A stretch of DNA of 64,000 nucleotides from Streptomyces sp. A 4/2 (lineage in GTDB: Bacteria > Actinomycetota > Actinomycetes > Streptomycetales > Streptomycetaceae), in contig NZ_CALNVW010000027.1 in assembly GCF_940670765.1 (NCBI RefSeq), positions 91,900-155,899 on the forward strand, given 5' to 3'. How positions within the stretch are numbered: the first letter of the stretch is position 1; the number at the start of each line of letters is the position of its first letter. The translations under genes were made by a program, and so were the position numbers. Below, one piece after another: positions 21,586-30,617 of the stretch. The notes below the pieces were generated by a model. The model had not been told where the DNA came from. It made no database searches and was given only the letters and a program-made list of their open reading frames with translations.

Positions 21586-24195
21586 GTGGATGCCGAGCTG
21601 ACGAACAAGAGCCGGGACGCGATCAACGCGGCGAGCAGCCGGGCCGTGTCCGACGGGCACCCCGATCTGACCCCCGCCCATTTGCTGCTCGCCCTCCTGG
21701 CGGGGCGAGGCCGACAAGCAAACGAGAACGTGGTGGACCTGCTGGCGGCCGTCGAGGCCGATCAGGCGGCCGTACGGGCGGGGGCCGAGCGGCTGCTCGC
21801 CGGGCTGCCCAGCGTGACCGGGTCCACCGTCGCGCCCCCGCAGCCCAACCGTGAGGTGCTCGCCGTCATCGCCGACGCCGCGCAGCGGGCGAAGGAACTG
21901 GGTGACGAGTACATCTCGACGGAGCATCTGCTCATCGGGATCGCCGCGAAGGGCGGCCAGGCCGGTGAACTGCTGACGGGGCAGGGCGCGAGTGCCGAGA
22001 AGTTGCTGGAAGCGTTCGAGACGAGCAGGGGAGGGCGCCGGGTGACCACCCCCGACCCCGAAGGTCAGTACAAGGCGCTGGAGAAGTTCGGTACGGACTT
22101 CACGGCCGCCGCCCGCGAGGGCAAGCTCGACCCGGTTATCGGCCGGGACCAGGAGATCCGCCGGGTGGTGCAGGTGCTGTCCCGGCGAACCAAGAACAAC
22201 CCGGTGCTCATCGGTGAGCCCGGCGTCGGCAAGACGGCCGTGGTCGAAGGGCTGGCCCAGCGCATCGTCAAGGGTGACGTGCCCGAGTCGCTGAAGAACA
22301 AGCAGCTGGTCTCGCTGGACCTCAGCGCGATGGTCGCCGGTGCGAAGTACCGCGGTGAGTTCGAGGAGCGGCTGAAGACCGTCCTGGCCGAGATCAAGGA
22401 GAGCGACGGCCGGGTCATCACGTTCATCGACGAGCTGCACACCGTCGTCGGCGCGGGCGCCGGCGGGGACTCGGCGATGGACGCGGGCAACATGCTCAAG
22501 CCCATGCTGGCCCGCGGTGAGCTGCGCATGGTCGGTGCGACGACCCTCGACGAGTACCGCGAGCGCATCGAGAAGGACCCCGCCCTGGAGCGGCGTTTCC
22601 AGCAGGTGCTGGTCGCCGAGCCGACGGTCGAGGACACCATCGCGATCCTGCGCGGTCTCAAGGGGCGGTACGAGGCGCACCACAAGGTGCAGATCGCGGA
22701 TGCGGCACTGGTCGCCGCCGCAACCCTCTCCGACCGGTACATCACCTCCCGCTTCCTGCCCGACAAGGCCATCGACCTGGTGGACGAGGCGGCCTCCCGG
22801 CTCCGGATGGAGATCGACTCCTCCCCCGTCGAGATCGACGAGCTCCAGCGCTCCGTCGACCGGCTGCGCATGGAGGAACTGGCGCTCAAGAACGAGTCCG
22901 ACGCCGCGTCCAAGCAGCGACTGGAGAAGCTGCGCCGCGACCTCGCGGACCGCGAGGAGGAGCTGCGCGGTCTCACCGCCCGCTGGGAGAAGGAGAAGCA
23001 GGGCCTGAACCGCGTCGGCGAGCTGAAGGAACGCCTGGACGGACTCCGCGGCCAGGCCGAGCGTGCCCAGCGCGACGGTGACTTCGACACCGCTTCCAAG
23101 CTGCTGTACGGGGAGATCCCCGGCCTGGAGCAGGAGCTGGAGGCAGCCGCCGAGGCCGAACAGGAGGCCGCCAAGACTGCTGACACGAAAAGCACGATGG
23201 TCAAGGAGGAGGTCGGCTCCGACGACATCGCCGACGTGGTCGGCGCCTGGACCGGCATTCCCGCGGGCCGTCTCCTGGAGGGTGAGACGCAGAAGCTGCT
23301 GCGCATGGAGGAGGAGCTGGGCAGGCGCCTCATCGGGCAGGGCGAGGCAGTACGGGCCGTCTCCGACGCCGTACGCCGCACCCGCGCCGGGATCGCCGAC
23401 CCGGACCGGCCCACCGGCTCGTTCCTCTTCCTCGGCCCGACCGGTGTCGGCAAGACCGAGCTGGCGAAGGCGCTGGCCGACTTCCTCTTCGACGACGAGC
23501 GGGCCATGGTCCGCATCGACATGAGTGAGTACGGCGAGAAGCACTCGGTGGCCCGGCTGGTCGGCGCGCCGCCCGGATACGTCGGCTACGAGGAGGGCGG
23601 CCAGCTCACCGAGGCGGTCCGCAGGCGCCCGTACAGCGTGGTGCTCCTCGACGAGGTCGAGAAGGCCCACCCCGAGGTCTTCGACGTGCTGCTCCAGGTC
23701 CTCGACGACGGCCGGCTCACCGACGGCCAGGGACGGACGGTGGACTTCCGCAACACCATCCTGATCCTCACGTCGAACCTCGGCAGTCAGTACCTGGTCG
23801 ACCCCCTGACCAAGCCGGAGGAGAAGAAGAAGCAGGTCCTGGACGTCGTACGGGCCTCCTTCAAGCCGGAGTTCCTGAACCGGCTGGACGACCTGGTGGT
23901 CTTCTCCGCCCTGTCGCAGGACGAGCTGGCCCACATCGCGGGCCTCCAGATCGACCGCCTCGCCCAGCGCCTCGCCGACCGCAGGCTGACCCTGGACGTC
24001 ACCCCGGACGCCCTGGCCTGGCTGGCCCAGGAGGGCAACGACCCGGCCTACGGCGCCCGGCCGCTGCGCCGCCTGATCCAGACCGCGATCGGCGACCAGC
24101 TCGCCAAGGAGATCCTCGCGGGCGAGGTCACGGACGGCGACACGGTGCGGGTGGACCGGGTGGGGGACGAGCTGATCGTGGGGCGGGGGGAGTAG
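21586..24195 (+). CDS. clpB: ATP-dependent disaggregase ClpB
   Basis: 869 residues from GTG 21586, with AGGAGG eleven bases upstream. The frame opens earlier, but VDAELTNKSRDAIN is the conserved family start. The N-terminal Clp repeat domain (residues 1-150) is followed by AAA domain 1 with GEPGVGKT and VITFIDELH, a ClpB-specific middle coiled coil (about 400-530) and AAA domain 2 with GPTGVGKTELAK and VVLLDEVEKAHPEVF. ClpB threads aggregated proteins and works with DnaK/DnaJ/GrpE. A HAIR site lies upstream and a hairpin terminator follows. Confidence 0.97.
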   Translation: MDAELTNKSRDAINAASSRAVSDGHPDLTPAHLLLALLAGRGRQANENVVDLLAAVEADQAAVRAGAERLLAGLPSVTGSTVAPPQPNREVLAVIADAAQRAKELGDEYISTEHLLIGIAAKGGQAGELLTGQGASAEKLLEAFETSRGGRRVTTPDPEGQYKALEKFGTDFTAAAREGKLDPVIGRDQEIRRVVQVLSRRTKNNPVLIGEPGVGKTAVVEGLAQRIVKGDVPESLKNKQLVSLDLSAMVAGAKYRGEFEERLKTVLAEIKESDGRVITFIDELHTVVGAGAGGDSAMDAGNMLKPMLARGELRMVGATTLDEYRERIEKDPALERRFQQVLVAEPTVEDTIAILRGLKGRYEAHHKVQIADAALVAAATLSDRYITSRFLPDKAIDLVDEAASRLRMEIDSSPVEIDELQRSVDRLRMEELALKNESDAASKQRLEKLRRDLADREEELRGLTARWEKEKQGLNRVGELKERLDGLRGQAERAQRDGDFDTASKLLYGEIPGLEQELEAAAEAEQEAAKTADTKSTMVKEEVGSDDIADVVGAWTGIPAGRLLEGETQKLLRMEEELGRRLIGQGEAVRAVSDAVRRTRAGIADPDRPTGSFLFLGPTGVGKTELAKALADFLFDDERAMVRIDMSEYGEKHSVARLVGAPPGYVGYEEGGQLTEAVRRRPYSVVLLDEVEKAHPEVFDVLLQVLDDGRLTDGQGRTVDFRNTILILTSNLGSQYLVDPLTKPEEKKKQVLDVVRASFKPEFLNRLDDLVVFSALSQDELAHIAGLQIDRLAQRLADRRLTLDVTPDALAWLAQEGNDPAYGARPLRRLIQTAIGDQLAKEILAGEVTDGDTVRVDRVGDELIVGRGE

Positions 24196-24215
24196 GCGCG
24201 CGGAACGGCTGTACG

Positions 24216-24249
24216 ACAGGCCCGTCACTCCTGTGGGTGGCGGGCCTGT
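24216..24249 (+). terminator. Terminator of clpB
   Basis: ACAGGCCCGTCAC and GTGGCGGGCCTGT form a 13-bp stem with one G-U pair and a short loop, 21 bp after the clpB stop. Confidence 0.85.
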
Positions 24250-24340
24250 TGGTGTGCCAAAAGGGGAACTAGAATTCGCTGAGGCGCGAAAATCGCGAAT
24301 CACTTGTTCACAAGGGCATGTAACGGGGGTGTGGCAGGCC

Positions 24341-25636
24341 ATGTTGCTCAGCTTTCGTGTCGCCAACCACCGGTCGCTGCGCGAGCCGCAGGAACTGAAT
24401 CTCGTCCCGGCGTACGAGGGCGACCATGCTGCGGTGACGGTCGCGGCGATCTACGGTGCGAACGCGTCCGGGAAGTCGACAGTGGTGGACGCGTACCGGT
24501 TCTTCACCGAGGCGGTGCGTGACTCACAAGCGCGATGGCTGCCCGGTGCCCAGGTGCCCCGGCGTCCCTTCCTGCTCGACCACGGCAGCCGGGACGAGCC
24601 CTCGTCGTACGCCGTCGACGTCCTGGTGGACGGGGTGCGGTACGTGTACGGGTTCGGTATCACCGACGCCGAGGTCACCGAGGAGTGGCTGTACGCCTAC
24701 CCCCGGGGTCGCAGGCGGGTGCTCTTCGAGCGCGAGCACATGACGATGACCTACGGTGCGACGCTGACCGGCGAGCGGGTGGCCGTCGAGCGGACGGTGC
24801 GGCCGAACAGCCTCTACCTCTCTGCCGCAGCGCAGGCCTCGCACAAGCGGTTGGGGCCGGTGTGGGCGGCGCTGGTGTCCCCCTGCGTGATCGAGGATTC
24901 GACCCGCCAGTCGATCACCCGGGCCGGGGCCCTCGCGGCCTGGATGTTCGAGTCGTTCGAGGAGATGGGGCTGTCGCTCGGGGCGGATCTGCTGGCCGTG
25001 GCCGACCTGGGAGTCCATGGCATCCGCCGTGGTCCGGCGGCGGCGGACGAGCTGGTGCGGGAAGTCTTGGCCCGGAACGCAGCCGACCCTGCGGGGCGTG
25101 CCCTCCCGGACGCCGTCAAAGCAGCCGCATCGGCATCACTCGAATTCGTCCACCGGGTCGGGGACGAGGAGTTCGTGCTGCCGGTGGACGCGGAATCGGC
25201 GGGTACGAAGACCTGGCTGAACATGGTGACCTCGGCTCTCCCCGCCATCGTGGACGGAACGCCCTTGTGGGTCGACGAGATCGACGTCAGCCTGCACCCC
25301 CTGCTCACCGCCAAGCTGGTCGCCATGTTCCAGGACCCGGAGCTGAATCCGCTCGGCGCCCAGCTGATCTTCACCACCCACGAAGCCTCCCTCCTCGGCA
25401 CGATGCTCGGCGAGCAGGTGCTCCGCCGCGACCAGGTGTGGTTCGTCGAGAAGGACGCCGCGAGCGGTGCGTCCGAGCTCTATCCGCTCAGCGACTTCAA
25501 GCCGCGCAAGGGCGAGAACTTCGAGCGGCGCTACCTCGCGGGCAGCTATGGCGCGGTGCCGCTCCTGCCGGAGACGGCCTTCGAGGACATGGTCAGGAAG
25601 TACTGGGGGGCACATGGCAAGGGCGTTTCCGCGTGA
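24341..25636 (+). CDS. RloA-like AAA ATPase (AAA_15/AAA_21 type)
   Basis: 431 residues from ATG 24341; GTG 24329 is an alternative, and neither has a clear ribosome site. The N-terminus, MLLSFRVANHRSLREPQELN, is typical of RecF/SMC-like ATPases of the RloA and abortive-infection class. Walker A is GANASGKST (about residue 45), Walker B is LWVDEIDVSLHP, and LIFTTHEASLL is the switch histidine. Such ATPases are often paired with RloB and linked to restriction loci. Here rloB follows with a 23-base overlap but is frameshifted. A second, heavily deleted copy of this pair lies at 62.7 kb. A role in phage or plasmid defence is inference. Confidence 0.85.
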   Translation: MLLSFRVANHRSLREPQELNLVPAYEGDHAAVTVAAIYGANASGKSTVVDAYRFFTEAVRDSQARWLPGAQVPRRPFLLDHGSRDEPSSYAVDVLVDGVRYVYGFGITDAEVTEEWLYAYPRGRRRVLFEREHMTMTYGATLTGERVAVERTVRPNSLYLSAAAQASHKRLGPVWAALVSPCVIEDSTRQSITRAGALAAWMFESFEEMGLSLGADLLAVADLGVHGIRRGPAAADELVREVLARNAADPAGRALPDAVKAAASASLEFVHRVGDEEFVLPVDAESAGTKTWLNMVTSALPAIVDGTPLWVDEIDVSLHPLLTAKLVAMFQDPELNPLGAQLIFTTHEASLLGTMLGEQVLRRDQVWFVEKDAASGASELYPLSDFKPRKGENFERRYLAGSYGAVPLLPETAFEDMVRKYWGAHGKGVSA

Positions 25637-26212
25637 GGGGTCGGGCCGCCGCCGGGGGCCGGTCCGCAGGTCGTCGCGCACGCTTCTGATCGTCTGCGGC
25701 AGCAAGGAGACCGAGCGCCAGTACCTCCAGGGGCTCCGTGACCACCTCCGGAACCCGGCCGTGTCCGTGGTGGTGCGCGGCAAGGCGTGTTCCCCGACCC
25801 AGCTCGTACGTACGCCCGGGGGCAGCGGGACCTCAACCGGGACGGCTACGACGAGGTGTGGTGCGTCTTCGACGTCGACGAGTTCCCGGATGTGGCCGAT
25901 GCGGTCGCACTCGGCCGTCGGCACGGCATCCGGACCGCCGTTTCCCGCCCGTGCTTCGAGGTGTGGCTGCTGCTCCACTTCGCGGATCACCGCGCGCATG
26001 TCGACACGTACAAGAAGCTGCTGCCCCTGCTGCAGAGGCACGTACCCGGGTACGACAAGACCCGGGTGGACTTCCTCGCGTACCGCGACGGCCTCGCGAG
26101 CGCAGGGGAGCGGGCCCGGAAACTGGACCCCTCGGGGGCTGACCACACCCGTAACCCCTCGACCGGTGTCTGGCAGCTCACCGACCGCATGGCGAGGCCC
26201 GCCGACCCATGA
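25614..26212 (+). pseudogene. RloB-like gene broken by a single-base frameshift
   Basis: ATG 25614 opens a frame with RTLLIVCGSKETERQYLQGL, the conserved RloB start, which continues to SPTQLV near 25808 and then loses sense. From about 25811 the frame one base back continues with YARGQRDLNRDGYDEVWCVF, FDVDEFPDVADA and SRPCFEVWLLLHF, the conserved remainder, to a stop at 26212. One base appears to be missing in the GTACGTAC stretch at 25806-25813. The two halves together give about 199 residues, the normal RloB length. It could be a real mutation, a sequencing error or, less likely, programmed frameshifting. Expected partner of the upstream ATPase. Confidence 0.8.
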
Positions 26213-26244
26213 TCGGGCAAACCCTGTCCGCCTGTGGCGGATAT

Positions 26245-26275
26245 GGCCCGGCGGGGCTTGCCATGCCCCGCCCGG
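26245..26275 (+). terminator. Hairpin after the RloA/RloB pair
   Basis: GCCCGGCGGGGC and GCCCCGCCCGGC pair with one mismatch around a seven-base loop, between rloB and the YbjN gene. Confidence 0.6.
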
Positions 26276-26318
26276 CATGGGGGAGGATGGCGGTACTCGT
26301 ACGAAGGGCAATTCAAAG

Positions 26319-26855
26319 ATGACCATCGACCCGTCCTCCATTCCGAACTTCGGGGGCCAGCCCGATCCGCAGGGTTCAGGACCGGCGGGCCCCGTCGTCC
26401 CTGACCAGGATCTGGTCAAGCAGCTCCTTGAGCAGATGGAGCTGAAGTACGTCCTGGACGACGAGGGTGACCTCGCCGCGCCGTGGGAGGAATTCCGCAC
26501 GTACTTCATGTTCCGTGGCGAGGACGACCAGCAGGTCTTCTCCGTGCGGACGTTCTACGACCGCCCGCACAACATCGAGGAGAAGCTCCAGCTCCTCGAA
26601 CTGATCGACGACTGGAACCGCCGCACCCTGTGGCCCAAGGTCTACACCCACACCCACGACGACGGCAGCGTCCGGCTCATCGGTGAGGCGCAGATGCTCA
26701 TCGGCACCGGTGTCGCACTGGAGCACTTCGTGTCCTCCACGGTCAGCTGGGTCCGTGCCTCGATCGAGTTCGACAAGTGGCTCGTCGACCAGCTCGGCCT
26801 GGAGCAGGACCTGGAGTCGGGCTCCGACGACGACAAGCCGGGCGACGACGCCTGA
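26319..26855 (+). CDS. YbjN-domain protein (type III chaperone-like fold)
   Basis: 178 residues from ATG 26319, with GAAGGG upstream; the long open frame before it is the rloB region. After a Pro/Gly-rich start, residues 28-165 (LEQMELKYVLDDEGDL, FYDRPHNIEEKLQLLELIDD and VALEHFVSSTVSWVRASIE) match the YbjN fold, shared with type III secretion chaperones and common in actinobacteria. The C-terminus is acidic. Its precise role is not established; YbjN proteins often affect stress responses or bind partner proteins. A terminator-like hairpin follows about 80 bp downstream. Confidence 0.8.
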   Translation: MTIDPSSIPNFGGQPDPQGSGPAGPVVPDQDLVKQLLEQMELKYVLDDEGDLAAPWEEFRTYFMFRGEDDQQVFSVRTFYDRPHNIEEKLQLLELIDDWNRRTLWPKVYTHTHDDGSVRLIGEAQMLIGTGVALEHFVSSTVSWVRASIEFDKWLVDQLGLEQDLESGSDDDKPGDDA

Positions 26856-26932
26856 GCAGTCGTGACGGCATCTGGGTAGTCGTGACGGCGCGCTGAGCAG
26901 CCGTGACGGAGCCCGCAGTCGTGACGGCGTGA

Positions 26933-26981
26933 CGGAAAGCCCGGTCGGAAGGTGCTTCGGCACCGTGCCGGCCGGGCTTCC
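26933..26981 (+). terminator. Terminator after the YbjN gene
   Basis: CGGAAAGCCCGG and CCGGGCTTCCG enclose an inner GGTGC-TTCG-GCACC tetraloop and are followed by TTTT. Four loose copies of a GTCGTGACGGC motif precede it (26857-26935). Confidence 0.8.
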
Positions 26982-27025
26982 GTTTTCGCGCACTGCGGCT
27001 GCAACTGCGCACGAAAGCAACGCAG

Positions 27026-27062
27026 TTGACCTCAAGGCTGCTTGAGGTCCTACGGTCCTTCC
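27026..27062 (+). promoter_or_regulatory. SoxR/MerR-type promoter of the ABC exporter, probably leaderless
   Basis: TTGACC (27026-27031) and TACGGT (27051-27056) are separated by 19 bp, the over-long spacer characteristic of MerR-family promoters. The spacer holds GACCTCAAG-GCTG-CTTGAGGTC (27028-27049), with the CCTCAAG/CTTGAGG arms of a SoxR box. The ATG at 27063 lies exactly where transcription would begin, and no ribosome site exists, so the mRNA is probably leaderless. Confidence 0.82.
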
Positions 27063-29108
27063 ATGAGTATGGAATCCACAGCCTGGACGCAGTTGCGGAA
27101 CGTCATGGACGCCCGTCCCGAGCGTCGGCCGTTCGCCCGTGCCACCTTCCGAGGAATCGCCGGATTCGCCCGGCCGCACCGCCGCCGCATCATCCAGTTC
27201 GTGCTGCTCGGGGTCGTCACCGCGCTGATCGCGGTGGCGACACCCGTCCTCGCGGGCCGCGTCGTCAACGCGATCGTGTCCGGCGGCGACGAGCGGCTGG
27301 TGGTCCGGCTCTCGTTGCTCATCGCGCTCATCGCCCTCGCGGAAGCCGGCCTGGGCCTCCTCGGGCGCCGGCTCTCCTCCACCCTCGGCGAGGGGCTGAT
27401 CCTGGACCTGCGGATCGCGGTCTTCGACCACGTGCAGCGCATGCCTGTCGCCTTCTTCACCCGGACCCGTACCGGCGCCCTGGTCAGCCGGCTCAACAAC
27501 GACGTGATCGGTGCACAGCGCGCCTTCAGCAACACACTTTCCGGTGTCGTCAGCAATGTGGTGACGCTGCTGCTGACCCTTGCCGTGATGCTCACGATCT
27601 CCTGGCGGATCACGATCCTCGCGCTCGTGCTGCTGCCGGTGTTCGTGGTGCCCGCGCGCCGGATGGGCACCCGCATGGCGAGGCTCCAGCGGGAGGCGGC
27701 CGACCTCAACGCCGCGATGGGCAACCGGATGACCGAGCGGTTCTCGGCGCCGGGCGCCACTCTGATCAAGCTGTTCGGGCGGCCGGACGACGAGTCCGCC
27801 GAGTTCGCGGCGCGGGCCGGGCGGGTGCGGGACATCGGGGTACGTACGGCCGTGGCACAGTCCACGTTCGTCACCGCCCTGACCCTCGTGTCCGCCCTGG
27901 CCCTGGCGCTCGTCTACGGGCTCGGCGGCACCTACGCCCTGCGCGGCAGCCTCGACCCCGGCGCCGTGGTCGCGCTCTCCCTGCTCCTCGTCCGCCTGTA
28001 CGCACCGCTGACCGCGCTGGCCGGTGCGCGTGTCGAGGTGATGAGTGCCCTCGTCAGCTTCGAGCGGGTCTTCGAGGTCCTCGGCCTCCAGCCCCTCGTC
28101 ACGGAGCGACCCGACGCGCGGCCGGTGCCCGACGGGCCGGTCTCCGTTGAGTTCGACTCCGTACGCTTCGGCTACCCCTCCGCCGACAAGGTCTCCCTCG
28201 CCTCACTGGAAGAGGTCGCCTCCCTCGACACCCGGGGCGGCGACGAAGTACTGCACGGCATCACGTTCCGCGCGGAGCCCGGCCAGACGGTCGCCCTCGT
28301 GGGCTCGTCCGGCGCGGGCAAGTCGACCATCGCGCACCTCCTCCCGCGCCTCTACGACACCGACGCGGGCGCCGTCCGTATCGGCGGTGTCGACGTACGC
28401 GACCTGTCCGCCGAGTCCCTCCGCGCCACGCTCGGGATGGTCACCCAGGACGGACACCTCTTCCACGAGTCCGTCCGCGAGAACCTGCTGCTCGCCCGGC
28501 CCGGAGCCACCGACGAGGAGCTGTGGGACGTCCTGCGCCGGGCCCGCCTCGACGGTCTTGTCCGGTCACTGCCCGACGGGCTCGCCACCGTCGTCGGCGA
28601 GCGCGGCTACCGGCTCTCCGGCGGCGAGCGCCAGCGCATGACCATCGCGCGGCTGCTGCTCGCCGGTCAGCGTGTGGTGATCCTCGACGAGGCGACCGCC
28701 CATCTCGACAACACCTCCGAGGCGGCGGTCCAGGCGGCGCTCGCCGAAGCGCTGGAAGGCCGTACCGCCATCGTGATCGCGCACCGGCTCTCCACCGTGC
28801 GGGCCGCTGATCTGATCCTCGTGGTCGAGGAGGGCCGGATCGTGGAACGGGGCACACACGACGAACTCCTCGCTGTGGAGGGGCGGTACGCGGAGCTGTA
28901 CCGGACGCAGTTCGAGGGCGGGGGAGAGCGGGAGGCCCTTGACCTTCCGTCCCTTGACCTTCCGTCCCTTGACCTTCCGGCCGGTGACCTCCCGTCCCGT
29001 GACCACTCGCCCCGTGACCACTCGCCCCGTGACCTCCCGCCGCGTGCGGACCTCGGCGCGGGGGACAGCGCGGGGGACGCCGCAGACGTCGCGCCTGCGG
29101 TCGGATAG
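27063..29108 (+). CDS. ABC exporter, fused membrane and ATPase domains
   Basis: 681 residues from ATG 27063, chosen from the promoter position. Residues 35-320 form a six-helix exporter domain, including RTGALVSRLNNDV. The ATPase domain, from about 360, has GSSGAGKST (Walker A), LSGGERQRMTIARLLL (signature), VVILDEAT (Walker B) and a switch histidine in VIAHRLST. It should work as a homo- or heterodimeric multidrug-type exporter. The upstream SoxR-like box suggests induction by redox-active compounds, as known for SoxR-regulated ABC genes in Streptomyces. The C-terminal 60 residues are a repetitive LDLPS/RDHSP tail beyond the normal end of the domain. Confidence 0.88.
   Translation: MSMESTAWTQLRNVMDARPERRPFARATFRGIAGFARPHRRRIIQFVLLGVVTALIAVATPVLAGRVVNAIVSGGDERLVVRLSLLIALIALAEAGLGLLGRRLSSTLGEGLILDLRIAVFDHVQRMPVAFFTRTRTGALVSRLNNDVIGAQRAFSNTLSGVVSNVVTLLLTLAVMLTISWRITILALVLLPVFVVPARRMGTRMARLQREAADLNAAMGNRMTERFSAPGATLIKLFGRPDDESAEFAARAGRVRDIGVRTAVAQSTFVTALTLVSALALALVYGLGGTYALRGSLDPGAVVALSLLLVRLYAPLTALAGARVEVMSALVSFERVFEVLGLQPLVTERPDARPVPDGPVSVEFDSVRFGYPSADKVSLASLEEVASLDTRGGDEVLHGITFRAEPGQTVALVGSSGAGKSTIAHLLPRLYDTDAGAVRIGGVDVRDLSAESLRATLGMVTQDGHLFHESVRENLLLARPGATDEELWDVLRRARLDGLVRSLPDGLATVVGERGYRLSGGERQRMTIARLLLAGQRVVILDEATAHLDNTSEAAVQAALAEALEGRTAIVIAHRLSTVRAADLILVVEEGRIVERGTHDELLAVEGRYAELYRTQFEGGGEREALDLPSLDLPSLDLPAGDLPSRDHSPRDHSPRDLPPRADLGAGDSAGDAADVAPAVG
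28936..29041 (+). repeat. 15-bp in-frame repeat at the ABC exporter C-terminus
   Basis: About seven degenerate copies of a 15-bp unit (CCCTTGACCTTCCGT, later CCCCGTGACCACTCG) encode the LDLPS and RDHSP tail. Confidence 0.85.
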
Positions 29109-29235
29109 GCGGGCGGCGAGCCGGTGTCCGGCCCCGCCGGGACCTTGTCGACGGGAGCCCGGACGGCCACGGGCCTCCCCGAAGAACTGAAGAGGAAGAA
29201 CTACCCACCCACCCTCCCACCCTGCCCTCCACCGC

Positions 29236-29253
29236 GTCACCCACACGGGTGAC
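29236..29253. repeat. Inverted repeat GTCACCC-ACAC-GGGTGAC
   Basis: A 7-bp perfect inverted repeat nested inside a larger imperfect one (CCACCCTCCCACC near 29207 against GGGTGGGAGGTTGG near 29265). It may be a hairpin for the ABC gene or an operator for the following HTH gene. Confidence 0.6.
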
Positions 29254-29316
29254 TGGCTTGCAGGGGTGGGAGGTTGGCGGTTACGTTCACCGAAACAACC
29301 CCACAAACATGAGACG

Positions 29317-29350
29317 GCCTCGGCCGGGACTGCGAATCCCGGACGAGGCC
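29317..29350 (+). terminator. Hairpin before the HTH/zinc-ribbon gene
   Basis: GGCCTCG and CGAGGCC enclose GGGA/TCCC around a loop. It lies 29 bp before the next start, so it could be a terminator of the exporter transcript or an attenuator for the next gene. Confidence 0.6.
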
Positions 29351-29378
29351 TGACCTCTCAGGAAGACCGACCTTCCCA

Positions 29379-30386
29379 ATGGCTGAACAGCAGTCTAGTG
29401 CGCGCCTGCGCGCCCACACCGGAGCATCGACATCCGGCGTGATCCACATCCGTACCCGCCTCACCGCCGACTTCACCGTGCTGGCCAACGCCCTTGTGCA
29501 GCGCCCCGGAAGCGCCGTCACGATCGGCGTCGCCGCGTACATCCTGTCGCTGCCGGACGGCGCCCCCGTGAGCATCACCGCACTGTGCGCGCACTTCACC
29601 GAGGGCGAGATCCTCATCTCCCGGGCGCTTCGGGAGCTGGAGGAGATCGGGTACCTGGAACGGCGGCGCGAGCGGGGGCCCGGCGGCCTGATCCGCACGC
29701 GGACGTACTTCCACGATGTACCGGCTCGACTCGACGGCCCGGCCCGGCATACCCCCACACATCGGCCGCCTGTGCCGCCGCGTCCCCGAACACCCTTACA
29801 CAAGCGGGTACTTGGGCCGCTGTCCCGGCCGGATGCCATCGCCGGAACCGACCCCGACCCCGCCGCCGACACGGTGACCGAGGCCGCGTCGCCCGACACG
29901 GTGACCGAGGCCGCGTCGCCCGAAACGCGGACCGAGGCGGTGGCACCCGCCACGTCCGGGCCGCCGCACCCGCTCACCCCTCTCGCCGAGTCCGACCCGC
30001 AGGCCGCCCTCGTCCTCGCCTCGCTGCGCCTCCGTGACCCCCGACTGATCCTGTCCCAGCGGGAAGCCGCGCAGCTCGCGCCCGCCATCACCCAGTGGCT
30101 CGCGCACGGGATCGGTCACGACGACCTCGTCACGCTGCTCACCACCGGACTCCCGAACCCCATCCGAGCCCGCCCGGCCCACCTCCTGGCCTACCGGCTC
30201 CGGGACCTGCCGCTCGCCGTACCTGACACGGGCGTTGACACCGTCCCACCGGCGGTCCTGCCCTGGCAGACCTGCGACGGCGGCTGCGAACGCGCCTTCC
30301 GCGCCGCTGAACCCGGCCGCTGCCGGGACTGCCCGCCCGATGAGGACGGGGAGATTCGCAGGGCATCCTTGCGGGCGGCCTGTTGA
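29379..30386 (+). CDS. Winged-helix protein with C-terminal zinc-ribbon motif
   Basis: 335 residues from ATG 29379. Residues 25-110 form a winged-helix domain of the kind seen in Streptomyces HTH proteins and plasmid replication regulators (ITALCAHFTEGEILISRALR, then ELEEIGYLERRRERG). A Pro/Thr-rich linker with a DTVTEAASP duplication follows, then a second helical region around 205-290. The C-terminus has CDGGC and CRDC, a probable four-cysteine zinc ribbon. Similar proteins occur in many copies in Streptomyces and on integrative elements; the regulatory target is unknown. No integrase or attachment site is visible nearby. Confidence 0.7.
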   Translation: MAEQQSSARLRAHTGASTSGVIHIRTRLTADFTVLANALVQRPGSAVTIGVAAYILSLPDGAPVSITALCAHFTEGEILISRALRELEEIGYLERRRERGPGGLIRTRTYFHDVPARLDGPARHTPTHRPPVPPRPRTPLHKRVLGPLSRPDAIAGTDPDPAADTVTEAASPDTVTEAASPETRTEAVAPATSGPPHPLTPLAESDPQAALVLASLRLRDPRLILSQREAAQLAPAITQWLAHGIGHDDLVTLLTTGLPNPIRARPAHLLAYRLRDLPLAVPDTGVDTVPPAVLPWQTCDGGCERAFRAAEPGRCRDCPPDEDGEIRRASLRAAC

Positions 30387-30617
30387 ATCGACGGGGGCTG
30401 GTTCCCGTTCAGCGCCCGCTCGCGTCCGTCCCCCGCGTTCGAAGAGATCATCCTGACCGGTTTGATCAAGGCCCCCGCCCGGCGTTCGACCGCACGACAG
30501 CTCCAGCACATGTTCCAGGAACTGCTGTAGACCACGGCACGTGTGTCATCCGCCATCCACCCGCCTTCCGGCGAAGCCGAGTTGGTCCGGTGGGCATCCA
30601 GAACGTCTGCGTGTCGC

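Noticed and set aside
21408..21854. 148-residue open frame across the clpB promoter
   Set aside because: It overlaps the HAIR site and the clpB N-terminus in another frame, with unusual codon usage and no homology I recognise.
25614..26212. Programmed -1 frameshifting in rloB
   Set aside because: No slippery heptamer or downstream pseudoknot is evident at 25806-25813; a simple one-base loss is the simpler explanation. Kept only as a minor alternative.
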